A stretch of DNA of 64,000 nt. Source: Granulicella sp. L56. Lineage in GTDB: Bacteria; Acidobacteriota; Terriglobia; Terriglobales; Acidobacteriaceae. Positions 9,264 to 25,398 of this stretch are shown here, one piece after another (positions within the stretch are counted from its first letter, which is position 1; every line of letters begins with the position of its first letter). Under the pieces are notes generated by a model. It ran no database searches and was not told the DNA's origin. It was given only the letters and a program-made list of their open reading frames with translations. The DNA lies in NCBI RefSeq assembly GCF_009765835.1, contig NZ_LMUS01000006.1:950438-1014437 (forward strand), written 5' to 3'. The translations under genes and the position numbers were made by a program.

Positions 9264-9312
9264 ACGTCATCTCGACCGAAGCGGAATGGCGAAGCCCCTG
9301 TATTCGCCTTTT
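9264..9312 (+). repeat. Intergenic repeat family A, copy A2 (shortened)
   Basis: It keeps ACGTCATCTCGACCGAAGCG and CCCCTGTATTCGCC but has a shortened, altered middle (GGAATGGCGAAG), so it looks degenerate. Confidence 0.75.
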
Positions 9313-9328
9313 GCATAAACAGCCAGCC

Positions 9329-9366
9329 AGAAGCGGGTGCCCCACGTCCCGCTTCTGGGACGTGGG
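9329..9366 (+). repeat. Palindromic repeat family B, copy B1
   Basis: CCCACGTCCC (9341-9350) and GGGACGTGGG (9357-9366) form a perfect 10-bp stem with loop GCTTCT. A second, mutually exclusive stem is also perfect: AGAAGCGGG (9329-9337) with CCCGCTTCT (9348-9356). Confidence 0.85.
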
Positions 9367-9403
9367 CTTCCACCACTAACTCCAAGCATTAATCAGCAAC
9401 CAC

Positions 9404-11800
9404 CTACTTACCCACCACCTCAACAATCTCCGCATCCGGCTTCGTCCACGCCTTCGCACCCGCCGAAGTCAACTTCCCCGCAGCATCCGACCAATGCAGA
9501 TGAGCGATCTCATCCTTGCCCTTCTCATAGTCATACGTCGTGCCATCGTCGCTGTACAACTGGAAGTCCCCATCTGCGCCCGGATAAACACGAACCTTGG
9601 CAATCTTCTGCACCTCGTTCGTGCTCTCCACAGCTTCGCCCAACGGCACAATCGATCCCGCCCGCACAAACAGCGGAAGCGTATCGATCGGCGCAGCCAC
9701 CGTCACACGCTGTCCGCCATGCAGCCGCTCATTGGTCCAGAAGTTATACCAGTCCGTTCCCGCAGGCAGATAGACCGAACGCGTCGTCGCCCCCTGTTCC
9801 GTCACCGGAGCAACCAGGAACGCCGGGCCAAACATATACTCATCACCAATATTCGCGACCTTCTCGTCGTTCGGAAAGTCCATGAACAGCCCGCGCATAA
9901 AGGGCGCGCCCGTCTCATGCGTCATATAACCCAGCGAGTAGATATAAGGCATCAACTCATAGCGCAGCCGCAGATACTTCTCCAGTATCGGCTCCGCCTG
10001 CTTGCCATACGACCAGACCTCGTTATGCTTGCGGCTTCCATGGCTGCGGAAGTTCGGTTGAAACGCACCATACTCAAACCACCGCGTATATAACTCGGGA
10101 TAGTCGTCGTAGTGCCCTACGTTGTCCCGCGCATCCGAAGGATCAAGCAGCGGAGGATGCTCCGGCTTGTGATAAGCAGGCAGATACTGCCACCCACCAA
10201 TATCCGTGCTCCAATAAGGCATCCCCGACGCCACAAAATTAATTCCCGTAGGCACCTGCCTCTTCAACGTGTCCCAATTAGGAGCGATATCCGAAGACCA
10301 GAAGATCGCACCATTATGTTGCGCTCCCAGATAAGCATCGCGCGAAAGAATCAACGCACGCGTCTTCAGGTCCTGACGAAACCCGTTATAAAACGCAGCC
10401 GTATGAAACAGCGGATAGACATTGAAGAACTCCGTTCCCGGCCCCCCATGAAAGTAGCTTCCATTCGGCGGCAGATCGGGCTCCGTCTCATCCGCCCAGA
10501 ACGCATCGAAGCCCTTGCTCACAAAGTTGTCGCGAACCGTATCCCAATACCACTTCGCCGCATCGGGGTTCGTCGTATCGATGTCCGATCCCGCACGATC
10601 ATAGGGCAGGCCATTCGTAGGCGTTCCATCCGCCAGATGTTCGAACCAGCCATTCTTCAAGATCATGTCATAGAACCGCGACCCCGGAACGAACCGTGGC
10701 CACACGCTGATCATGCTATGAAAGCCCATCGCATGAAGCTCGCGATTCATCGCCGTCGGATCAGGCCACTTCGCCGGGTCCATATCCATCTGCCCCATCT
10801 TGGTGTAATAGAACCAATCCACCACCATCACATCCGCAGGCAGATGCCGCTCGCGATACCCCTTCGCGACATCCAGCACCTCCTTCTGCGACGTGTACCG
10901 CTGCTTGCACTGGATATAGCCATAAGCCGACTTCGGCAGCATCGGCGTAGATCCAGTCAGCTGCCTGTACCCTTCATAGATCTCGTCATACGTCTTGCCT
11001 GCAATCACAAAAAACGAAACCCGCTGCCCCACATCCGAGGTCCAGCGCGTCGAATCATTAAAACCAAACGCCACCGTCGTCCGCGAAGGATTGTCCCACA
11101 TCAACCCATAGCCATAATTTGTAACTACAAAAGGAACACAAACGCTCTGCCCCGCTGGCGCGTTGTAATCATGCGCGCAGCGAACGACGTGTCCGCGGCG
11201 GTCCATATATCCTTCCTGGTTCTGACCCAGTCCGTAGTAATGTTCATCCTTAGGCGAATGGAACGAAGCCCCTACCTGAAAAAACTCGCGGTCAGTCGGT
11301 CGCCGGTCATAAAGAATATCCGCGTTGCCGTCCTTGTGGTTCGGCACCGACATCTGCCATCCCTGCATACTCAAAATCGGCTTGCCATCCGGTGTCTTGA
11401 ACGAGATCCCCACACCCGGCGTCGAGCCATTGAAGAACTTCGCAATATCGGCAGCCGTCCCGGTAGGAGTCCAATGGCCACTCGGGCCGACCGTCACCAC
11501 GATGCGATCGGACTTGAAGACATCGCCGCTCTTGCCGCTCTCCTGCGACCAACCGGTGGCCGAAGGACTGGCCGTAATCCCATATCCCGGAGCGCTGACA
11601 GCGTCGGCCTTATTCAAGCTCAAAGTGACGCGCACAATGTTTGGAGCATAAGGCTCCAGCATCACCGTCGCTTCGCCGCGACTCAGCACCACCTTCTCCT
11701 GCGCTTGCGCCTTGACTCCAATGAGAGTCAGAAGGCAGAGGACAGTGCACCAGAAAGAGAGGGTCTTACGCGCGTGCGAGGCGTTCGGCAGTGATTGCAT
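9404..11800 (-). CDS. GH31 family glycosidase (alpha-glucosidase/alpha-xylosidase), exported
   Basis: A 798-residue secreted enzyme with a signal peptide of about 34 residues (ending GVKAQAQ). An N-terminal beta domain (VMLEPYAPNIVRVTL) precedes the catalytic barrel. DAFWADETEPD, near residue 430, has the GH31 nucleophile Asp two residues after Trp, and FWSSDIAPNW matches the acid/base motif (WSGDN in typical members). RSHGSRKHNEVWSYG and the C-terminal beta domain with DGTTYDYEKG, a DUF5110-like segment, are also usual. Length fits. It should release glucose or xylose from alpha-linked oligosaccharides outside the cytoplasm; the exact sugar is not visible. Nothing around it forms a clear sugar-utilisation operon. 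Confidence 0.9.
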   Translation of the reverse strand: MQSLPNASHARKTLSFWCTVLCLLTLIGVKAQAQEKVVLSRGEATVMLEPYAPNIVRVTLSLNKADAVSAPGYGITASPSATGWSQESGKSGDVFKSDRIVVTVGPSGHWTPTGTAADIAKFFNGSTPGVGISFKTPDGKPILSMQGWQMSVPNHKDGNADILYDRRPTDREFFQVGASFHSPKDEHYYGLGQNQEGYMDRRGHVVRCAHDYNAPAGQSVCVPFVVTNYGYGLMWDNPSRTTVAFGFNDSTRWTSDVGQRVSFFVIAGKTYDEIYEGYRQLTGSTPMLPKSAYGYIQCKQRYTSQKEVLDVAKGYRERHLPADVMVVDWFYYTKMGQMDMDPAKWPDPTAMNRELHAMGFHSMISVWPRFVPGSRFYDMILKNGWFEHLADGTPTNGLPYDRAGSDIDTTNPDAAKWYWDTVRDNFVSKGFDAFWADETEPDLPPNGSYFHGGPGTEFFNVYPLFHTAAFYNGFRQDLKTRALILSRDAYLGAQHNGAIFWSSDIAPNWDTLKRQVPTGINFVASGMPYWSTDIGGWQYLPAYHKPEHPPLLDPSDARDNVGHYDDYPELYTRWFEYGAFQPNFRSHGSRKHNEVWSYGKQAEPILEKYLRLRYELMPYIYSLGYMTHETGAPFMRGLFMDFPNDEKVANIGDEYMFGPAFLVAPVTEQGATTRSVYLPAGTDWYNFWTNERLHGGQRVTVAAPIDTLPLFVRAGSIVPLGEAVESTNEVQKIAKVRVYPGADGDFQLYSDDGTTYDYEKGKDEIAHLHWSDAAGKLTSAGAKAWTKPDAEIVEVVGK

Positions 11801-11933
11801 GGTTTTGATTTAGCCTTCCATTACGATTCAGGGGATAAATCGTTTTAGTTGAATGGCATAACCACTGTCAAACCTCAACTTCAGCACGCCCGCCCAGCCT
11901 TATCAAATACCCAATCAACCCAACACCAAACGT

Positions 11934-12010
11934 ACGTCATCTCGACCGAAGCGCAGCGAAGTGGAGAGACCCCTGTATTTGCCGTTGCCCTTGTCGTTGC
12001 CTGTCTCCAC
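11934..12010 (+). repeat. Intergenic repeat family A, copy A3
   Basis: A full copy without the extra GC hairpin: ACGTCATCTCGACCGAAGCG, then a short CAGCGAAGT middle, GGAGAGACCCCTGTATTTGCC and a tail rich in GTTGCC repeats. Confidence 0.85.
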
Positions 12011-12018
12011 ATCCACCA

Positions 12019-12054
12019 AAGCGGGTGCCCCATGTCCCGCTTCTGGGACATGGG
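12019..12054 (+). repeat. Palindromic repeat family B, copy B2
   Basis: CCCATGTCCC (12029-12038) pairs with GGGACATGGG (12045-12054), loop GCTTCT. Compared with B1, both partners of one base pair have changed (C-G to T-A), so the stem stays perfect. The alternative stem AAGCGGG/CCCGCTT (12019-12025 with 12036-12042) is also kept. Confidence 0.85.
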
Positions 12055-12131
12055 TTTCAATCACCGCACCCTTTATGCAATCAAGAAAAATGCTCAACGA
12101 ATCCGTTGTCAATTAAAAAGAAATCACTAGC

Positions 12132-13115
12132 TCAGGCCACGGCATTCGCAAGAAACTGCCGCATCGCAGCAGCGATCACTTCAACATGACTCTCCAAAGC
12201 GAAGTGACCTGTATCGAGAAACTGTACCGTCGCATTCGGAAGATCACGCTTAAAAGCCTCAGCTCCCGGCGGAATAAAGAAGGGATCGTTCTTGCCCCAG
12301 ATAGCCAGCAGCGGAGACTTCGATTTGCGGAAGTACTCCTGAAAGGCCGGGTAGAGCTTCACATTGTTGGCATAGTCAAGGAAGAGGTCGAGTTGAATGT
12401 CCGCCTTGCCGGGACGCTCAATCAGAGCCGCATCAAGCGTATAGCCCTCGGGCGCAATCGCCGCGGGATCAGGCGTGCCGTGGGTGTACTGAAAGCGAAT
12501 TCCCTCAAGAGTCAACCCTTCGCGCATGGCGTCGCGATTCTCCTGCGTCGGATTGCGCCAGTACCGCTGGCTGGGAGCCCAGGCATCGCCCAGGCCTTCT
12601 TCGTAAGCATTGCCGTTCTGCGACACGATCGCGGTCACGCGCTCAGGATGCGCCATCGCTACCCGCAGGCCAGTGGGAGCACCGTAGTCGAAGACATACA
12701 GCGCGTAACGATTGAGGTGCAGCGCCTCCGTAAAAGCTTCCACCGTCTTTGCCAGCGCATCGAAGTTGTACTTGTAGTTGCGCTCGGCAGGAACCTCAGT
12801 GAAGCCGAAGCCCGGCAGGTCGGGCGCGATGACTCGGTATTTGTCGGCGAGGCGAGGAATTAGCTCGCGATACTGAAACGACGACGTAGGAAAACCATGC
12901 AACAGCAGCACCACCGGAGCATCGGCGGGGCCAGCTTCGCGGTAGAAGACGCTGATGCCATCGGCTTGAACACGATGGATGGTGGTAAGTGGAACGTTTG
13001 CTTTTTCGGTCATAGGTCTTCCTTTCGTGGTTTTTCCGGTTGAGGGTTGCGCACAGGCTACGGGAACTGCACTGGCGAAGGCAGCAGCCTGCACGAGGAA
13101 GTTGCGACGGTTCAC
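12132..13115 (-). CDS. Alpha/beta hydrolase, Tat-exported (haloalkane dehalogenase/epoxide hydrolase-like)
   Basis: A 327-residue hydrolase starting at GTG 13115, where AGGAGG (13121-13126) lies 5 bases upstream. This start gives the Tat-like signal NRRNFLVQAAAFASAVPVA; an upstream ATG at 13142 would add nine residues and has no such site. LLLHGFPTSSFQYREL forms the oxyanion region. Asp143 in YVFDYGAPTG occupies the nucleophile elbow, where Asp rather than Ser is typical of haloalkane dehalogenases and epoxide hydrolases, and DTGHFALE supplies the His. The substrate is unknown. It is transcribed away from the CGNR regulator and shares a 78-base symmetrical operator with it, so it is probably that regulator's target. 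Confidence 0.85.
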   Translation of the reverse strand: MNRRNFLVQAAAFASAVPVACAQPSTGKTTKGRPMTEKANVPLTTIHRVQADGISVFYREAGPADAPVVLLLHGFPTSSFQYRELIPRLADKYRVIAPDLPGFGFTEVPAERNYKYNFDALAKTVEAFTEALHLNRYALYVFDYGAPTGLRVAMAHPERVTAIVSQNGNAYEEGLGDAWAPSQRYWRNPTQENRDAMREGLTLEGIRFQYTHGTPDPAAIAPEGYTLDAALIERPGKADIQLDLFLDYANNVKLYPAFQEYFRKSKSPLLAIWGKNDPFFIPPGAEAFKRDLPNATVQFLDTGHFALESHVEVIAAAMRQFLANAVA

Positions 13116-13120
13116 GAAAG

Positions 13121-13126
13121 CCTCCT
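13121..13126 (-). promoter_or_regulatory. Ribosome binding site deciding the hydrolase start
   Basis: AGGAGG on the minus strand, 5 bases before GTG 13115, favours this start over ATG 13142. Confidence 0.75.
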
Positions 13127-13140
13127 GGAAGGTCAATTTC

Positions 13141-13218
13141 ATGTAACCACTCTAATGCATTTTTACCGGTTACACACAATAAGATGTAACCGGTAAAATA
13201 AAGCTACAATGGTTACAT
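13141..13218. promoter_or_regulatory. Four-half-site symmetrical operator between hydrolase and CGNR regulator
   Basis: Four GTAACC half-sites alternate in direction: ATGTAACCA (13141-13149), TTTTACCGGTTACA (13161-13174), TGTAACCGGTAAAA (13185-13198) and TGGTTACAT (13210-13218). The inner pair is a perfect 14+14 inverted repeat and the outer pair a perfect 9+9 one. Both share the same centre (13179.5). The two inward-facing pairs repeat with a 43-base period, about four helical turns. A TACAAT -10-like box lies at 13205-13210. Confidence 0.8.
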
Positions 13219-13240
13219 AAAATTTAAGGAGCAGCGCAGG

Positions 13241-13819
13241 ATGCCAAAATCCGGTCAACCGATGGAGCAGGAATTCCTCATGCTGGCCGATCATCCGGCC
13301 CTGGATTTTCTCAATACAGAAGTTCGCATTAATGGCGAACTCGTTGATCTTCTTCAGAGCGACGACGATGTTCTGCGCTGGTTCGCCCGCGCTGGCTGGC
13401 CTGTGGATAAAGCCTCCTTGAACTTGTACCCAGAGCTTCTACTCGATATTGCACGCGGCCTCCGCGCAGCAATTCACGGTGCGATCGAGAAGTACAAAGC
13501 AGGAGAGTCAGACAACGGAATCATGAATATGTTTCTCTTCGAGGCCAAGAGCTATCTGAAGCTGGTGCCGGACAACCAGGGAGGTCTGCGCCTCGAACGG
13601 AGATGGGAGCCAAAGACTCCCGAACAGGTTCTGGGGCCGCTGATGGAATCCGCTGCCGAACTGCTGGCCGCCAACGATCTCAAGATGATTAAACGCTGCG
13701 AGGATGCAGAGTGCATCCTCTGGTTCTACGATCGCACCCGCGCTCATCGCCGCAGATGGTGCAACATGGCCACATGCGGCACCCGCAACAAGGTTGCGGC
13801 ATTCCGCCAGCGCGGCTAG
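13241..13819 (+). CDS. CGNR zinc-finger family transcriptional regulator (ABATE domain)
   Basis: A 192-residue protein. Residues 1-135 match the N-terminal ABATE-type region (LADHPALDFLNTEVRINGELVDLL). The C-terminus has the zinc-finger pattern CEDAECILWFYD-RTRAHRRRWCNMATCG, with the family's CGNR motif present as CGTR. Such proteins are predicted stress-responsive regulators. AAGGAG lies 9 bases before the ATG. Its promoter region carries the four-half-site operator shared with the divergent hydrolase, so it probably controls both itself and the hydrolase. Confidence 0.85.
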   Translation: MPKSGQPMEQEFLMLADHPALDFLNTEVRINGELVDLLQSDDDVLRWFARAGWPVDKASLNLYPELLLDIARGLRAAIHGAIEKYKAGESDNGIMNMFLFEAKSYLKLVPDNQGGLRLERRWEPKTPEQVLGPLMESAAELLAANDLKMIKRCEDAECILWFYDRTRAHRRRWCNMATCGTRNKVAAFRQRG

Positions 13820-14106
13820 GAGCAAATTTTCCTCTTAGCCTTGGAATCATACGACGCCCTGTGGATTTCCTGTGTAAAAAAACATAAAAACAATGACCTC
13901 TAAGTGTGATTAGGTACAACCTTTGAGTGCGCTATACTAAATTCACTGATATCCCCTTGGGTTTTACCTGTACGCTGGATGTTTTTCCTTTCTGCCAGCC
14001 GTTCGTACAGGCACTTGTGACATTCCTGCCAAATGATATTCGCTGACGATCTGCGTCGGCACACATAGACACACTTACCTCTCCCGGAAAAGGTTGTAAA
14101 AAGCCC

Positions 14107-15183
14107 ATGCGCATTGCGTCAGTCGGTACCGCTTATCCTCCCCACCGCTATCCCCAGTCCGTTATTACAGAAGCCCTAAAAGGCCGTATGAAAGACAGGC
14201 CAGGAGTGCCTGCCGCGATGGAACGCCTCCACGCCAACTGCGGCGTCGACTTCCGCAATATCATGTTCCCGCTCGATACCCTGGGGAGCCTCTCCGGCTT
14301 TGGCCCGACAAATGACGCCTGGATTGCGGGCGCTCTCGATCTGGGGCAGAAGGCCGTTCAGTCGGCACTCGACCGCGCCGGTCTGGTTCCGTCCGATATC
14401 TCCGCCATCTTCTTCACCTCCGTGACCGGCATCGCCTGCCCCAGCATCGACGCGCGGCTGGTGAATTTGATGGGCTTTCCGGCGACGGTTAAACGCACGC
14501 CGATCTTCGGCCTTGGCTGCGTTGCCGGGGCGGCAGGCATATCGCGCGCGACCGACTACGTCCGCGCCTTTCCCAAGCAGTACGCGCTTTTGCTTGCGGT
14601 CGAACTTTGTTCGCTTACCTGGCAGGACCAGGACCAGTCGATGGCCAACCTGGTTGCCAGCGGTCTGTTTGGAGATGGTGCCGCTGCTGTTGTGCTTGCA
14701 GGAGAAGAGACAGAGCTGGCGCAGAAGCCGACCAGCGTGCAGGACCCATGCCCACGGGTTGTCAGCACCCGCTCCACGATGTACCCCGACACGGAGCACC
14801 TCATGGGGTGGAAGATCAATGAAACCGGGTTCAATATCGTCCTCTCCGCCGAGGTTCCCGACTTGGTCACCAACGAACTCCGCAAAACCGTCGAAGGCTT
14901 CCTCGAGGATAATGACCTATCGATGGGGCATATCTGCAGCTTTATCTTCCATAGCGGAGGGCCCAAAGTGCTGAAAGCGATGGAAGCTAGCTTAGACCTG
15001 CCCCGCGGTGCTCTCGCAGCCTCATGGAACAGCCTTCGCCAGCGCGGCAACCTGTCATCCGCCTCCGTTCTGACGGTGATGGAAGACTTTTTGATGAACC
15101 GGCCGGGAAGTCCGGGCTGCTACAGCATGATTGGCGCAATGGGTCCGGCGTTCTGTTCCGAGCTGCTTTTGCTTCAGTGGTAG
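14107..15183 (+). CDS. Type III polyketide synthase (chalcone/stilbene synthase family)
   Basis: A 358-residue thiolase-fold condensing enzyme. The catalytic triad is visible: Cys138 in FGLGCVAGAAG, His282 in FIFHSGGPKVL and Asn315 in RQRGNLSSASVL. These match type III PKS enzymes such as bacterial alkylresorcinol/alkylpyrone and tetrahydroxynaphthalene synthases. It would extend a CoA-linked starter with malonyl-CoA and cyclise the product. The usual partners (methyltransferase, oxidase) are not beside it, so the product is unknown. The 287 bases upstream hold no gene; TATACT at 13933-13938 is a possible -10. A strong terminator follows. Confidence 0.92.
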   Translation: MRIASVGTAYPPHRYPQSVITEALKGRMKDRPGVPAAMERLHANCGVDFRNIMFPLDTLGSLSGFGPTNDAWIAGALDLGQKAVQSALDRAGLVPSDISAIFFTSVTGIACPSIDARLVNLMGFPATVKRTPIFGLGCVAGAAGISRATDYVRAFPKQYALLLAVELCSLTWQDQDQSMANLVASGLFGDGAAAVVLAGEETELAQKPTSVQDPCPRVVSTRSTMYPDTEHLMGWKINETGFNIVLSAEVPDLVTNELRKTVEGFLEDNDLSMGHICSFIFHSGGPKVLKAMEASLDLPRGALAASWNSLRQRGNLSSASVLTVMEDFLMNRPGSPGCYSMIGAMGPAFCSELLLLQW

Positions 15184-15236
15184 GTGTGGGAAGTAATGTG
15201 CGAGATGCATCCGGATGTTGCAAATCCGGTTAAATC

Positions 15237-15270
15237 AAAAGAAGGGAGCCCGTTGCGGCTCCCTTCTTTT
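15237..15270. terminator. Bidirectional terminator
   Basis: AAAAGAAGGGAGCC (15237-15250) and GGCTCCCTTCTTTT (15257-15270) form a perfect 14-bp stem around CGTTGC. With A and T runs on both sides it can end both the polyketide synthase gene and the convergent PEP-CTERM gene. Confidence 0.92.
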
Positions 15271-15300
15271 GCAAAAGCTTAAGGCTAAACCTATATAGGA

Positions 15301-15963
15301 CTAGGCCTTGAACTTGCGGCGTGCCAACCCAACGATTCCGAACAGACCGGTACCGAAGAGAGCGAGCGAAGCCGGCTCCGGAACAGGAGCGGGTGCGGCT
15401 GAGGTTGATGCTGAGAAGGATGTTAGCTGAGCGACGTCCTGACCGGTCACGTACTGAGTGGTAAAAGAGAACGTGGCTGGTCCTGACTCCCCACTAAATA
15501 CACCGGTTCCAACAAAGGTTCCATTGCCGGTGACGGACAGGCAAGTGCTGCCGAGATTGCATCCGCTCATCGGGTCTGTATTGCCGGTGACGTAGCTGGC
15601 GTTGTACTGCGTCATATCGAACGTGAAGGTCTCGCCATTCCCTGAAGTCGAGAAGAGTGGGACAAAGCCGCCCGTATACGGAGGATTAGGAGGAGTATTT
15701 ATCCCGTTGTTATACGGGAGAGCTCCGGGAAGAAAATTGATCAGAGCTCCATCCGACAGATAGGTGGAAAACGCGCCGCTGATTCCCCCCACAATGATTG
15801 AATTGTTGGGACTTCCGGGTGCCCCGTTGGGATTAAACGTGATGGTTGAACTGGTAAAGGTGTCAGTTCCAGTCGCGGAAAAAAACCCGCTAATAGAATC
15901 TGCATGAGCCATAGCACCGCTGCTTATGGCAAGGACAAAAAGTACCGCAAAGCGCTTAAGCAT
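15301..15963 (-). CDS. PEP-CTERM sorting-domain protein
   Basis: A 220-residue exported protein. ATG 15963 is chosen because GGAGG (15970-15974) lies 6 bases upstream and it begins a clean signal peptide (MLKRFAVLFVLAISSGAMAHA); the longer frame to 16056 adds 31 unlikely residues. The body is rich in Gly, Ser, Thr and Asn. The C-terminus has VPEP at residue 194, a hydrophobic stretch and ARRKFKA, the exosortase recognition signal. Family knowledge: such proteins are processed by exosortase and tied to extracellular polysaccharide. No exosortase gene lies in the window. A sigma-54 type promoter lies upstream. Confidence 0.92.
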   Translation of the reverse strand: MLKRFAVLFVLAISSGAMAHADSISGFFSATGTDTFTSSTITFNPNGAPGSPNNSIIVGGISGAFSTYLSDGALINFLPGALPYNNGINTPPNPPYTGGFVPLFSTSGNGETFTFDMTQYNASYVTGNTDPMSGCNLGSTCLSVTGNGTFVGTGVFSGESGPATFSFTTQYVTGQDVAQLTSFSASTSAAPAPVPEPASLALFGTGLFGIVGLARRKFKA

Positions 15964-16020
15964 TAGGATCCTCCAAATAAAAAACTGAACTTGCGAGAAA
16001 GCTACCTCGCTCCCTGTTAG

Positions 16021-16036
16021 TGCAGTTAGCGTGCCA
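16021..16036 (-). promoter_or_regulatory. Sigma-54 (-24/-12) promoter for the PEP-CTERM gene
   Basis: On the minus strand the sequence reads TGGCACGCTAACTGCA. It matches TGGCAC-N5-TTGCA at all but one base and keeps the required GG and GC dinucleotides at the right spacing. The start codon is 58 bases downstream. PEP-CTERM genes in other bacteria are known to depend on RpoN with the PrsK/PrsR two-component system. Confidence 0.75.
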
Positions 16037-16400
16037 ACTTGACAAATGGCATTCACGCAACTTAATGCAACAGAAAGAATCAGTTAGATTAACTTTTTTT
16101 CCTCCAGCGAAGAATCACAGTGCAACTCTTTGCACAAAAGAGGGGTTCGTTTATCGAATTTGGTTCCACTCGCAAGTTGGAAAATGGAGGAAAACCACAA
16201 GAAATCCCCAGAATCGAGTGATACCTGGAATCTCTCGGTGGGCACCGCTGGCCAACTTAGGTCCGCTCTCTCTTCAGCCCTGGCGGCCATGATCGCGACT
16301 TCCACTAAAACTCAGGGTGCACAAGCTGGTTGACGATCAGAAGCATCGAAGCCGGTCATCCATCACCGACGGACTGTGTGGCAGCGGGTATTCTAACGCA

Positions 16401-16444
16401 CCGCAATAAAGGGCGGACTCTTTCGAGTCCGCCCTTTATTGCGG
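16401..16444 (-). terminator. Strong terminator after rpoC
   Basis: A perfect 20-bp stem (16401-16420 with 16425-16444) with the 4-base loop TTTC lies 45 bases beyond the rpoC stop. Confidence 0.9.
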
Positions 16445-16489
16445 TTGTAGTTAAGGTTTCACGCGAAGCGTCGAGAACGGTACGAAGTA

Positions 16490-20680
<4,191 letters not shown>

Positions 20681-20835
20681 ATTGGGCGTCTCCCTTATTT
20701 CCTGCGCTTGCAGGTTGCAGCGTGGGCTGCGGTTACTAAATCTGTTTGCGATGACTTGTGGCGCATCGCGTTACCAGTACTTCTAAAGCTGTTGCTCGTC
20801 TTTCAATTGTGGTGTTGCTCAAAACTTTTAATACC

Positions 20836-20890
20836 GGGGCAAAAGCCCCAAAGCATTCGCCGCCGGGAGTGTCCGGGCTAAAGCCCGGAC
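20836..20890. repeat. REP-like hairpins (family D) in the rpoB-rpoC gap
   Basis: Two stems lie in the gap: GGGGC-AAAA-GCCCC (20836-20849) and GTCCGGGCT-AA-AGCCCGGAC (20871-20890), the second a perfect 9-bp stem. Similar GGGCT/AGCCC stems occur at 31460-31530 and 37272-37298. Confidence 0.75.
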
Positions 20891-20910
20891 TGATCCCGGA
20901 AGCAATCTGG

Positions 20911-25398
<4,488 letters not shown>

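Larger units (their letters stand above)
9090..9403. other. Repeat-packed intergenic region
   Basis: The 314-base gap between two genes is almost filled by three different repeats in a row: family C (9135-9247), family A (9264-9312) and family B (9329-9366). No gene is supported. Confidence 0.8.
11801..12131. other. Intergenic region with repeats A3 and B2
   Basis: A 331-base gap upstream of the glycosidase. Repeat A3 (11934-12010) is followed directly by repeat B2 (12019-12054), the same A-then-B order as at 9264-9366. The open frames across it are translations of the repeats. Confidence 0.75.
15964..16489. other. Gap between the PEP-CTERM gene and rpoC
   Basis: This 526-base gap holds the sigma-54 promoter of the PEP-CTERM gene (16021-16036) and the rpoC terminator (16401-16444). 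Short overlapping frames between 16084 and 16333 lack ribosome binding sites and family features. Nothing else is recognised. Confidence 0.6.

Noticed and set aside
10112..11794. A 560-residue plus-strand frame
   Set aside because: It is antisense to the GH31 gene, is Arg/His/Ile-rich and has no recognisable domain.
9090..12131. Possible CRISPR array
   Set aside because: The repeats are of different families, not evenly spaced and not separated by unique spacers of equal length, and no cas genes are present.
13922..13938. TTGAGT plus TATACT as a promoter for the polyketide synthase gene
   Set aside because: The two boxes are only about five bases apart, so they cannot form one sigma-70 promoter; only the TATACT remains as a weak candidate.
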